Made by a program: the position numbers and the translations under genes. A stretch of DNA of 64,000 nucleotides from Triatoma infestans (taxonomy: Eukaryota > Arthropoda > Insecta > Hemiptera > Reduviidae): the NCBI GenBank assembly GCA_011037195.1, contig JAAEAF010012014.1, positions 1-64,000 on the forward strand. Direction: 5' to 3'. The notes beneath the pieces are model-generated. The model had not been told where the DNA came from. It saw only the letters and a list, made by a program, of their open reading frames with translations, and did not search any database. Within the stretch, counting starts at the first letter, position 1. Every line of letters begins with the position of its first letter. This document shows positions 54,140 to 64,000 of this stretch, in pieces.

Positions 54140-54735
54140 CTGGAATATAATTCTTTTGTTGAATAAGACTCTACTGAAACCACTTTGGACATACGGACTT
54201 CAGCTCTGGGGAGTGGCTAAACAGACACATTTGAAAAAATCAGACAATCCAACTTCGCTCACTACGGACTATCCTTTCATCTCCTTCCTATGTTACAAAC
54301 GAAACAATACATAAAGACACAAACACTGAAACAGTACAACAAGCAGCACATCGACTGTACACTAAGTATTCATCTCAAACTGAACAGTCATACAAATCTT
54401 CTCATCAACAATTTACAAACAACTCTAGTTCCAGAAAGAAGACTAAAACTGAGATGGCCACAAGACTTGTTACATCCACCATAGACAAACTTCATACTGA
54501 CTGACAGACCTCACTGAACTAGCATAATAATTACGTTCACACCCTTACATTCATTTCACTTCACATTTCATTTCTTCACTTCATAAACTAATCACTCCAA
54601 CAGGGCCATCATTGGATGGGGTACCTGCACACGTTCTACATGTCAGTTCATTATCTTTCAGACAACAGCATTACAGGCAACAAACATTTTGTGTTGGTAC
54701 AGAATTACAATTAAATAAATAAATAAATAAAACTG
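54140..54735 (+). mobile_element. Jockey-like LINE 3' end nested in the previous LINE, (AAAT)n tail
   Basis: Starts near LLKPLWTYGLQLWGVAKQT, the post-YADD signature of Jockey-clade RTs. Further coding is damaged by stops. It ends AATTAAATAAATAAATAAAT near 54,711-54,730. No secure target duplication was seen. Confidence 0.65.
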
Positions 54736-55085
54736 TTAGTATTATTTTCTCTAAATATTGTATTTTATTTATTTATATTATTATTTTGTTTTATTTATTA
54801 TTAATTTTTTTTTTCGAGTTTCACTCAGCTATGTTCTATTCGGAATAATGAAACATCTAGATTTATTTATATTTTTTAATCTTATTCGTAATGATTTGCC
54901 TAAGACAAAAATGCTTTACTTTTGAAAAATAATTTTTATTTACTTTAGATTGTATTGACGATTCCTCTGACGGTCAATCGATCAAGATATAGTAGTCTTG
55001 TATTCTTAGTTAGTTTAAGTTATATTGTTTGTTCTTCCTATTTTGTACACAACTATTTATCAATAAAGACAGTAATAATAATACC

Positions 55086-55098
55086 AAAAACAATGGTA
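55086..55098 (+). repeat. LINE target site duplication, right
   Basis: AAAAACAATGGTA; see 53,709-53,721. Confidence 0.8.
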
Positions 55099-55472
55099 GA
55101 ATTCCGAATTTGAAGAAAATCCATTAACCAGAAGTGCGACTTTTTTACAGATTAGATTTTGCAATTTTCCGGAAAGCAGCTATAACTATTTTCATTAAAG
55201 TTGAAATGCCTGTTGCATAAATAAAATCGTATCACTTTTACATCAAATAATTGTCCCCCAACAAATTGATTTATGGGATGTTTTGTGAAACAACAACGTT
55301 AAGCTCCAACTCTAACCTCTAAAGTACCACTTCCGTAAATTTATGGTTATATATGTATCTCCTTAAAGGCAACTGAATTAAAATTTCTACTATAAAGAAT
55401 ATTTGTCAATATTTTAAATTGTATTAATTGCAATCAAAGAAAGTCTTGTGAGTGTTTCACATCAGATTTTGT

Positions 55473-55883
55473 TTTCGTCATTCATCCTCAAGGTACTTCC
55501 GGTAAAGAATAAAATTTTTTCCAAATATTTGTCAGAAATAAAGATTTTTTCCAACAGCAATGAGACAAATAAAAATAAAAACAAAAACAAAAACCAAAGT
55601 ACTTCATGTTTCATAATTTTTCCTTTACAAATACCAAAGAACAGTTAAATGCTGAGGAGAACACGTATTTTTCGGCCTCATCTAAGTATTATCTTGTTCT
55701 TGTATAGTCCATTTATTTCTTGTTCACCTGGATGGTTTTTTTTCCTATTCTAAAAATGGGGTGGTGTGCTATATAGTAGTAGTAGTAGTAATACTAGGAA
55801 AGCTTTCTTCGTTTTTCCTCCATTCATAGATTTATTTTTTAAAGGAGGTATCTGTAAAAGAGATTGGAAGTTTGTGCTAGAGT

Positions 55884-55917
<34 letters not shown>

Positions 55918-57285
55918 GAACACACATTATCTCCTACTGCATCCCACTTTCTCTCTATTTTCAGTATGCAAAGAAGAGAAGAGATTCTGCATAGAAGAAT
56001 AGAAAGAAAGAGAAAAAGTGGTTAGGAAGAGAGTATGGATATATATATATAGAGAGAGAGTGCGATAATATTACTACAATGGTAGCGGGTCGGATGATGC
56101 CGCCGCCATCGGATGCTTCTGGTTGTAAGAAGAGTATGGTATGGCACTGATAGTAGGGGTTTGGGTGAATTTATTGGATTTGGTGATATTTGAATAAAGC
56201 CTCTTTATCCGTTAGCGCCTGGACTGGAATAGTAAAGTGTCTGGGATGCTTTACCTCCTTACTTCGTTCACATCTTCTTACACTTCCACTTCCTTCAATG
56301 CCTTCCGTTTCCTCTTACGTCATAGCAGCAATAGAGCTGCATCTCAATCATCTTTATCCATAGCTTCCAATCACCTGTTTCAATTTAATATTCTACACTT
56401 TTATTTGTATACATTTTCACTTTTTTTTTTAATTCTAATATTATTTTCCACTTTATAATGGACAAAAAATTTGCTTGTTTTTGGTGTGCCTGCTCTTTCT
56501 ATATTCAATTTTCTAAATAAATAGAAACAAATCAAAAGTAAGAATCTCTTTCTATTTCTGTTTTTACAAAACGTTTGCCGTTTATATTTATTTATTCAAC
56601 ATCCTTTTTCTGGTGTCTAAGATGCAAATACATGATTTTCTACTGTTTATAATCTTAACAATGTTTGCTGAAATTGATGACGATTTATTGATATCCAAGC
56701 TTTTTTCCTTTGTTTGGAAAAGTGTTTTACATAATAATAATAATGTTGGCTCATTTCCTCATAGTTTTCAGTTCTTCAGTATCTCATACTTGTCACAGAA
56801 ATAAAGTAGATGACTATTCAATTATTTTTATTATTATTTTCTTTGATTTATTGGTTATTTGAAATGATGTTTAGCATTTTCCTTCTCTTCTCACAAATAT
56901 AAAAGTTATATCAGCGGGAATTATATAACCGGTCGAGGTAATTTCTAGGGATTTGCCAGGGTTGCACGAATTTATTAAAGAAGAAAAGTTATAGATCCAT
57001 TGATTTAGCTAAGTTTTACTACTAATACTACTTATGAATGTGCAGATCTTGGAGTATAATTATCATGGAGGATTTGAGGCTGGGACGTGTGCGCTAAGGA
57101 CCAACATTCAAAGCCAAAGGACAAAAGTTAATATTTTATGGAAATTTACATAATCTTGAAATTTTGTCCAGTTCAGGCTCAAAAAGAAATGATTAAAAAA
57201 ATTAGGAGATTCTTATCTATTATCGCATGGTTTAATCCTGGCACCTGTCCTGGTCATTACCAACATTAATCCTCTTCCCCAAGTA
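55473..57285. other. 1.8 kb with microsatellites, no assured gene
   Basis: (AGT)n at 55,774-55,789, (CA)n at 55,892-55,917, and TA/GA runs at 56,040-56,061. The 56,060-56,120 stretch is GC-richer. A good acceptor-like CTCTCTATTTTCAG near 55,964 is not followed by a convincing exon. Confidence 0.5.
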
Positions 57286-57289
57286 TCCT

Positions 57290-58085
57290 CATATCAAAGC
57301 TGTATACGCATTGACGTGGAAGATTTTGCTTTATATATATACCATCATGGAGAATAGACACTATTATTAACAGATTTACATCTGCAATAGACAAACTGAC
57401 AAAACACGGCACTAAATGGAAATTAAAAATAAATAATGACAAAAATAACGCCATACTGTTTACTAAACGTAGACCTACAATCAACAGACAAATGAAATAC
57501 AGACAAGCTGATCCCTTAGACTAACAACATCAATTTACTTGGCATAACTCTGGACAACAAATTGAACCTCTCGGCCCTTATACAGGGCAAAGTGAATTAC
57601 GGAAAAATGACTATACAATTACTTTTTCCGTTACTCTTACGCGATTCACAACTCTTCTACTTTGCAAAGTCGTCATCAGACCATTTTTAATCTACGCTTC
57701 CTCCGCCTGGAGTCTGACAAGTAACAATTTCATTAAGAAACTCCAGAAAACCCAAAACATCAGAGACTTGCTACTGAGTCATCTAGACACACCAAAATCG
57801 CCCACTTCCACGTAATAGCTTCTATAATCCCAGCACACTCCATCGTCCAAAATCGTCTGAGACTCCTCTCCACTCTAGACTGTCAATCCAATCCACTCAG
57901 CAGCAAAATAGCCACCTAGGTCCTTCTTTTCATTACACAGACACAATAGATTGAAGCATATTCTCTTATATTTTCCTCGAGCTGCAGGGTTATAATATAT
58001 AAGTGTACATTAGTACTAGTTCCTTATATTCCTATTATATATAATTAAGCATATATATTTGTTAGTGAAACTTGTGTATCTATCT
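57290..58085 (+). mobile_element. Jockey-like LINE 3' part, decayed
   Basis: 5' truncated near the RT catalytic box (DVEDFALYI in place of YADDFALYI). It runs through WKLKINNDKNNAILFTKRRP to the SLTSN-type and RHTKI segments shared with 47.8 kb. It ends near TGTGTATCTATCTC at 58,075. Frameshifts near 57,520 and stops make it inactive. Confidence 0.7.
57300..57935 (+). pseudogene. Jockey-like LINE RT palm-to-C-terminus
   Basis: In order: damaged YADD box, RFTSAIDKLTKHGTKWKLKI (thumb helix), NAILFTKRRP, INFLGITLDNKLNLSAL (the KYLGI-x-LD-x-KL motif), LRLLSTLDCQSNPLS. At least three frame changes. It gives the best evidence that the TATC-tailed elements are Jockey-like. Confidence 0.7.
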
Positions 58086-58564
58086 CTACCTGATCGTATA
58101 CAATAGTCAAGCCACTATTAAAACATTGAATTCATGTGTCATCAATTCGAAAATGATCTGAAAATATCCAAGCAAATTCATTGATATAAACAAAAATTCA
58201 GTGCTATCCACCGTATTCAGCTTTAGTCCTGTGCTGAGAAAATTCACAAAACAGCACAACTCCAAGTTGCAGATTCAAAATGAGATGGTCGCCTTTCACA
58301 GTTTATCTTATCCCTTCTGTCACGCCCACTTTTGCCGAACATAAGAACGGACTATAATTTTACGGTATTCAAGAATCTAGAATAATTAACAAGGGTCAAA
58401 AAGAAAACATAACCCAGAAGTCTCTGAAATCAACATTCGAAAAGTCTACAAAGGGCAAATAAATATCTACAACACAGTGTTTATAACAGCAAGCAGCAAT
58501 AGGACGAGAATTTTTCAATAAACTCAGTCAAGAAGCGCATGTATAAGCTAGAACCAGCTATATA
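58086..58564. other. No gene seen
   Basis: Unique AT-rich sequence. Confidence 0.5.
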
Positions 58565-59182
58565 TGTGTTTCACACCAAATTTTATTTCTTTAGTTTTTT
58601 GAGACTTTCTGCATAAAGACAACCAACCAACAGGTTTCATTAAACAATCCATACAGAGCCCTATCACTTTTTTAAGTGGGTAAATAAATTTTTGTAGTGT
58701 TTGCGTTATTGTAGTGCTTTCCCCTAAAGCTCCATTTCACTTTATTATATGACTCTTTTATTTATATAATAGTTAGAATTAAATGTATTACCAAAATTCC
58801 AAATTTGTAGAAAATCTTAACCGGAAGTAAGAATTTTTGGAGTTACTTTTCTGCGATATTCGCCATAAAGAGCTATCATCACTTTTCTGCGATATTCGCC
58901 ATAAAGAGCTATCATCACTTTTCTGCGATATTCGCCATAAAGAGCTATCATCACTTTTGATTGCAACTTTCTTATTTTTTTTTTTTTTTTTTTTTTTGAG
59001 AAAACTGATTTCAGACAGGTTGTTATGGGCTCGAAGTTTAGGCGCTTCCTGAAAAAAATAAGAGAAAGTAAAAATACTGAAGACTATCAAACATTTAATA
59101 AAAATTGTAAGTTTGGAGAAAGTTTATCAATATTAACTATGTAAGAGAAAGTCGTGTGAATGTGTCACACCAGATTTTTTTA
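58565..59182 (+). repeat. Partial HINE copy with triplicated segment
   Basis: Landmarks: CCCCTAAAGCTCCATTTCAC near 58,722, TTAACCGGAAGTAAG near 58,817, a T-run at 58,974-58,997, and the 3' end TAAGAGAAAGTCGTGTGAAT near 59,141 with GTCACACCAGATTTTTTT. Confidence 0.75.
58845..58952 (+). repeat. Three perfect 36-base tandem units
   Basis: Units at 58,845-58,880, 58,881-58,916 and 58,917-58,952, each beginning ACTTTTCTGCGATATTCGCC, are identical. The array sits at the start of a HINE monomer. Confidence 0.95.
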
Positions 59183-60229
59183 TTTTGTTTATTTATTTAT
59201 TTTTTTTCTCTCTAATTTTATAAAATTTGGTTGTGTACACTGGCACATTTGATGTAAAATATATATATTTTTTTCTAAGTAAACTGTTATCTTGTATAAT
59301 TAATGGGATGACAGATGGAATGGATGGATGGTGTTAATGAAGTATACTTTGTTACCATAAACTTTAACCTATTAAGCTTTATTCAGGGAAAGCCTAAAAA
59401 AAAATGATGTCATAACATTCCAAGTACAACAAAGCTTTTACATTTCATTTCACCCAGTTCAACGATCTTCATTTAAATAATGTTACAACTGTAGAAAATA
59501 CCCAAGACTATTATAAAACTTGAAAATTACTTAATCCTAAGAAAAAACAAAAAAAAAAAGAAAAATTCTTGTTACTTTCCACAGAAGAAAATTAAGGGAA
59601 AGTTGTAGAAGGAAGAATTGAAGAAGACGAATAAGAGAAATAAGAAAAGAAGAAGAACAGGGTAACAACATTTTTTTATTACATTATATTTTAGGTGATA
59701 TGGTTTTAGAAAGGAGATTAGATAGGACTGGAAGAGATGTGTCCTGCCTTGGTTACTAAACTTCGCTGGTTGCCATAGCCGTCCATGGTGGCCACCACAC
59801 TCTTGGCTACAACATCGACCTCTTACCGCCACCCGCACGTGTTCTATAGTTGTAGGGGAGTTGTTAGGAGCTGGATATTGCTTGCCATTCTTAATGGAAT
59901 TGAAACGGTCTCCCTACTATCCACCTCTCCTTTCCATCGCAATACCACCACTCTTCTCCTGGGCATGTCAAGTCAGCTCCAAAAAAAATATAATCAGTTT
60001 TTTGTTAAAAGAAGGAAAACGAATTGAGAGAAAGTTATATTCAGAAAATATCTGGCATCATTGGCTCACTATCCAATAGGGCCCCAAATATGTGAATATT
60101 ATTCGTACCAATAATTATAATAATAAGAATTCCTTTTCCTGCATTGGATATCCTTTAAGTGATAATTGTTTGTTGCATACAATACTTTAATATATTTACA
60201 AAATTGATATATTTGTATTTCAGCTTAGA
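59183..60229. other. No assured gene
   Basis: A GC-richer patch at 59,730-59,970 carries opposing frames (59,572-59,838 minus; 59,785-60,027 plus) without motifs. It could be an old element remnant. Confidence 0.4.
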
Positions 60230-60650
60230 AACTTTTTTTTTCAGAGGTGTGTGTTATGTATTTGAACGAAATATCTCAACAGCAAAAGAATCGCAGATGG
60301 GGTTCTATCCAGTTTTTTTTTACACGAAAGTTTCGGGCAAAACCCATCAACTGAAAGTGCAACTTCACTGAACAGATTTTTTTTTCAGTTTCTTCCGATT
60401 TATTTTTTTTAGAAAACGGCTCCAACGATTTTCCCGAGAAAATTGATTTATACTTTTTATGGTTCAGGAGTAACACCAGCCTAAGCTTTCCCTTTAAAGT
60501 TCCACGGCAATACAATGAATGGTACTGCCACTTTTGTAGTATTAATATAAATTAGAAGCATTGATACAATATTACATATTTGTAGATAATCTCTTAACCG
60601 GAAGTGTGCGACTCTACAAAATGGATTTCTTTTTTCTTTTTTAATTTACT
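60230..60650 (+). repeat. Partial HINE copy
   Basis: AACGAAATATCTCAACAGC near 60,265, GTTTCGGGCAAAACCCATCA near 60,330, ACGGCTCCAACGATTTTC near 60,415, and TCTTAACCGGAAGTGTGCG near 60,592. Both termini are missing. Confidence 0.7.
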
Positions 60651-61429
60651 CGATTTTCTCAATATACTATAATGCACTTTCTGTATAAATAATATTCTTT
60701 GAATCTTATTTTAAACATTTTCAAATAATATTGTCTTAGCCAGTTGATAATTAGTCAATGAATCTCAAGTCCTCGGGGAGAGGGAGGCGCGTGGGCTTTA
60801 ATGAATGAAATCATAACATTCGTAATTATTGTAGTAATAAACTTAATTAAACTGTTCTTATTTTCTTAATTATATATTGTTCATATTTATATTATGTATT
60901 TGATTATATTATGTTGTTAATTAACTTCTGCTTATTAAATATAATATTTATACACTACAGTTGTGTTTATATTACATTGTTTATATTTGTAATTATACAT
61001 ACACATAATCCAACATTTGTTGATATAACCATTAACGTTAAATCCTGAAATATATTTATCGATTATTAAGAATCCTGCAATAATTATAAATAATAATCAT
61101 TTGCTTAATCAATCTTTAGAATAATAAAATCACTTCGTTATTATAATATTATCGTATTGCCCAACATTATGTTAGTTATTACTTGTTTTTTTATAACTCT
61201 GAAGATGCTACCTAAAAATCTCCGAAATTTGACAAGTTCTAGTAGAATTTATTGCCGTTTTTTTTTTCTTTTACGACTAAATCTTAAGGATTATCATATA
61301 TTTTGGTAAAGTTTAGTTCAAGAGTGTTTTTGGGAGAACTACAGCGTTACACTTCCCTCCCCACAGGTGTCATTTCGATTTTAGGATATACCAACAGTAA
61401 AAGAAGTTGTATTAATGTTATAGACTTTT
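60651..61429. other. AT-rich, no gene seen
   Basis: A weak hammerhead-like string (CTGAAGATG, then CGAAATTTG) lies at 61,199-61,235. A T-run is at 61,258. Confidence 0.5.
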
Positions 61430-62212
61430 TTTATCTACTTTCTGTCACTCCTAATAACAGGAAATATTGCAATCGTGCCAGTTGTTCGAAATTGAATTTT
61501 CACTGGAAATACATGTTTTGGAGTCCTCTGAATACGAAAAAAATTGTTTTTAGCGAGTGGTCTGTGTGTGTGTGTGTGTGTGTGTTTTAACAGAATATCT
61601 CCAAAACGAAAACTCGCTGGAAGATCAAACTTGATATACCGTTTAGGTACTACCATCGTAACAGACATGAAGATTTCGGTCATTTCTTAAATCGCTCACA
61701 AATTCCATAGATCCTTCTGAAAAATTCCAGCTGATGATAATGAGCATAAACTAAAAGTACAAGAGGTCCCTGTTAAGAAAGGTTTGGCAAGCTAGTGTTT
61801 AGTAAAAGTATTGTTGAGGTATAAAAAGAACAAACAAAAAACCTGCATAGACCTTTGTTACACTCCTACATCTCGAAAACGACTACAACGACTTGCTTTA
61901 AACTTGGAATGCTAACTGCACAGATAAAACGTATCACTTTTATTTTACACATGTTTCAGAAGAAAAAATTGATTTTGCTGTATTCTGGAGAACATCTCAG
62001 TTAGGTTAAAATTTAAACAGCCGTTATAAAGCTATATTACATGAGACAAAGATTGCTGCTACACTATTTACTGTCAGGTATATAACCCCTACCAGAAGTT
62101 AATATGACCAGCCCAACTAAACGTTTGTAAACATAACAATTGTAAAGAAAATTGTTCTATTAAAAAACTGTAGTAAGAGAAAGTCGTGTGAGTGTTTCAC
62201 ACCATATTATTA
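61430..62212 (+). repeat. HINE copy
   Basis: 5' end CTACTTTCTGTCACTCC near 61,435 with GCAATCGTGCCAG. A TG tract follows at 61,562-61,584. The 3' end is AGTAAGAGAAAGTCGTGTGA and TTCACACCATATTATT near 62,172-62,210; the hairpin GTGTGA/TCACAC is intact at 62,186-62,202. Confidence 0.8.
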
Positions 62213-62312
62213 TTGTAAATGAAGCCTTAAGATTAGGGCATCCCACAATTTATCATCACCATACAGATTAATATCGTTCCTCTTGTTTCGTTAAGGATAT
62301 ATAGTCCTGTAC

Positions 62313-62327
62313 AAAGGAACCACGCGG
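62313..62327 (+). repeat. LINE B target site duplication, left
   Basis: AAAGGAACCACGCGG versus AAAGGAAACCACGCAGG at 63,333-63,349 (one inserted base, one or two mismatches). Confidence 0.65.
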
Positions 62328-62339
62328 TGGCTGGGGGAC

Positions 62340-63225
62340 CCTCGAGGGGGACTGGGGCGGGGGTAGTTGGTCCAAGGATCAAACACTCGGAACCCATGGG
62401 TAAGTTTCCCATCATCTTCCAGGCGGAGATACACGCTATTGGAAGATGCGTACAACTTAACCTCGATAAGGGTTATGGAACCAGGAGATTGTAATTCTTT
62501 CCGATAGTCAAGCAGCCAGGAATATGCGTACAACTTAATCTCGATAAGGGATATGGAACTAGGAGATTGTAATTCCTTCCGATAGTCAAGCAGCCATTAG
62601 AGCATTGAGTGCATCAGTTATCAGCTCTAAAATGGTCTGGAAATAGTAAACTTAATAACCTAGACAGGAGGAATAAAGTTACCCTTTGTTGGGTGCCGTG
62701 GCATGTTGGCATTGAAGGAAATAAGATGGCCGACGCCCTGGCCAAGATACGCGCTACGACCCCGCTTCTAGGGGCCGGAACCTTTTTGTGGGGTCAGCGA
62801 TCAGTGTTTCTGTTGGAGGAACTTAGGAAGGAGGAGGAGACGAGGAGATGTCAACTCTGGTACTCCCTCCCCGATTTGCGGCAGGCCAAGATCTGCCTGG
62901 GAAATTATAACCGGACGGAGATCGGAGGCCCGCATTGAATTGAGCAAGAACAAGCTCCGCGTTCTTACGGGTTTCCTCAGGGGGCATTGCCGACTTAGAG
63001 GACACCTGATAAAGCTGGATTTGGAAAGTGATAGCTCATGCAGATTCTGTGGGGAGTTGGAGGAAACTCCATTACATCTCCTAACAGACTGCAAAGCTGC
63101 CACTCAGAGAAGATTCAAGAACCTGGGTAGCTACCAAGTGGAGGAGGGGATATACCCTCTCTAGAGCCTGTCAGGGAACTGGGATCCCTCAGGGATCTCA
63201 ACCTGATGGAGGTTTTGTAGAACGG
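62340..63225 (+). pseudogene. LINE B RNase H and zinc knuckle, frameshifted
   Basis: In several frames: GAGVVGPRIKHSEPMGKF, FQAEIHAIGRCVQLNL (RNase H Glu), SDSQAAIRAL (Asp) after a 78-base duplication, VTLCWVPWHVGIEGNKMADA (last Asp), KLRVLTGFLRGHCRLRGHL, and CRFCGELEETPLHLLTDC. The C-terminal LMEVL is recovered near 63,205 in another frame. At least four frameshifts; dead. It is very close in sequence to the open copy at 4.6 kb. Confidence 0.8.
62443..62598 (+). repeat. 78-base tandem duplication inside LINE B
   Basis: Unit 1 from 62,443 (AAGATGCGTACAACTTAACC) and unit 2 from 62,521 (AATATGCGTACAACTTAATC), with about seven differences. The period is 26 codons. Confidence 0.85.
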
Positions 63226-63332
63226 ATGTTCAAAGGACATCTGTTCGGTTGCTGCGGGCAATAACCTGCGGCACCCAGGGGCATAGCACAATATATAGGT
63301 CGCAGTGCATTGGCCCCCTTCAAAAAAAAAAA

Positions 63333-63349
63333 AAAGGAAACCACGCAGG
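63333..63349 (+). repeat. LINE B target site duplication, right
   Basis: AAAGGAAACCACGCAGG; see 62,313-62,327. Confidence 0.65.
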
Positions 63350-64000
63350 TTGCAAAAAACCTGCATGATAAAAAATTTACATTTTGCCAGAGTTTGCAGG
63401 ATGTTCGGGAAGTCTGGCAAGGTTTTCTTAGTCATTTATATTCAGCTCAGGAGTGATCTGACGTCCTTTTTGACAACATGGCGTTTTGATACTCTTCTCT
63501 CGTTACCAGTACTTTCTTCGATATTTTAACGATTCAAACTTTGCAGTGCAATATAAACTAAACTATGATTTTCCATTGAAGTAAATTTCCGTTTTAATCT
63601 ATGTCTTTACAGACTTAGATATTAAAAAAGGACTTGACCCGCTTTTCTTTTTGTTAGTTGTTTAGATACATATTAGCTACTTTCCGAAATAAAGTTTCTA
63701 CTGCGTTGTATTCATTTTAAAGGGTGAAACAATTCATGGCAAATTCAGGCAGAGAACGTACATGTTGGATTTCAGAAAACAGGTTTGGTCTTAGTAACCA
63801 TAATGACTTGTTTTGAATAACATTTACTGGAACCATGTGAGGGATACAAATTTATTCAGGGGCCAATTAGATTTATTGCTTTCTTTTTCTGTAAAATTGT
63901 TTACAGTAGGAAAATAAAACGAAAGATAATGAAATAAAGACATGATGTATTAAACCAAAAATCTAAACAAAAATAAGGAAAAAGTAATAAATAATAAAAA
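63350..64000. other. No gene seen
   Basis: Unique AT-rich sequence to the window end. A short inverted pair (GCAGGTT/AACCTGC) adjoins the LINE B duplication at 63,345-63,364. Confidence 0.5.

Larger units (their letters stand above)
53722..55085 (+). mobile_element. LINE with (TAA)n tail inserted in HINE, itself interrupted
   Basis: Flanked by a perfect 13-base duplication. The tail is AATAAAGACAGTAATAATAAT near 55,063. Coding sequence ends at a stop near 54,102. A second LINE end with an AAAT-type tail lies inside at about 54,140-54,735. Confidence 0.8.
53230..55472 (+). repeat. HINE copy split by a LINE
   Basis: 5' end TTTTACTTTCACTTAATCCC near 53,230 and CATCTTGTCAAATTTTCAAG. The left part ends at 53,721; the right part resumes at 55,099 with AATTTGAAGAAAATCC and ACCAGAAGTGCG. 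It ends AAGAAAGTCTTGTGAGTGTT and TCACATCAGATTTTG near 55,467. Confidence 0.8.
62328..63332 (+). mobile_element. LINE B copy, 5' truncated, poly-A tail
   Basis: Starts TGGCTGGGGGACCCTCGAGG after the left duplication. It ends ATAGGTCGCAGTGCATTGGC, CCCCTTC and an A-run to 63,335. Confidence 0.85.

Noticed and set aside
55964..56040. Exon after a strong acceptor (CTCTCTATTTTCAG)
   Set aside because: Following frames are short, Arg/Lys-Glu rich and lead to stops or GA-rich low complexity; no donor.
58788..59090. Protein with SDDSSLWRISQK repeats
   Set aside because: It is a reading of the three 36-base tandem units in HINE; no gene context.
61199..61240. Hammerhead ribozyme at CTGAAGATG..CGAAATTTG
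   Set aside because: The stem II complement and the GTC cleavage triplet are not convincing.
1..64000. CRISPR array, prophage or bacterial operon
   Set aside because: No regularly spaced short repeats with unique spacers. Sequence composition, LINE/SINE content and splice-like sites are eukaryotic.

Overview
This is a eukaryotic, AT-rich, gene-poor window. The repeat families (RNase H-bearing R1/I-like LINEs, Jockey-like LINEs, a tRNA-type SINE, hAT and Tigger-like relics, an abundant Helitron-like repeat) suggest an arthropod, most likely an insect. I cannot name the species from sequence alone. There are no operons, ribosome binding sites or CRISPR arrays. Most open frames are pieces of decaying transposable elements or chance frames.

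The dominant component is one dispersed family, called HINE here. It occurs about twenty times on both strands and makes up very roughly a fifth of the window. The best copies (17,658-18,578; 31,734-32,702; 16,046-17,098 and 20,945-22,275 on the minus strand) share 13-base subterminal inverted repeats, a hairpin near the 3' end, T-rich flanks, an internal TG/CA microsatellite and about three internal monomers spaced about 290 bases apart. This architecture matches non-autonomous Helentron/DINE-1-type elements, but that assignment is inference.

Other elements by region. 0-10 kb: a LINE end, a 580-base MITE with ~100-base terminal inverted repeats, a chimeric LINE end at 4.4-5.6 kb, and a 5'-truncated LINE with a perfect 16-base target duplication at 7.8-8.8 kb. 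10-26 kb: a LINE remnant, two SINE copies each inserted in a HINE copy with target duplications, and a decayed hAT element with TIRs and an 8-base duplication at 24,989-25,941. 27-43 kb: LINE A and LINE B ends, RT relics, and a stack of nested LINEs at 41.4-43.6 kb that includes a 249-base assembly gap. 44-64 kb: a Tigger/pogo-like MITE, Jockey-like LINE ends with TATC-type tails, a 1.35 kb LINE A, a HINE copy split by a LINE at 53.2-55.5 kb, and a LINE B copy at 62.3-63.3 kb.

Two places look like parts of ordinary genes. One is a + strand first coding exon with a signal peptide and phase-0 donor (26,829-26,969). The other is a minus-strand terminal exon with a strong acceptor and overlapping AATAAA signals (17,294-17,412), lying between two head-to-head HINE copies. 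Neither protein is recognised.

The parts connect as an ecology of elements. The SINE shares its 3' region with LINE B, suggesting LINE B or a relative mobilised it. SINE and LINE copies use HINE copies as landing sites. Hammerhead-ribozyme-like motifs recur at three loci. Coordinates of decayed copies are approximate because everything here was read by eye.
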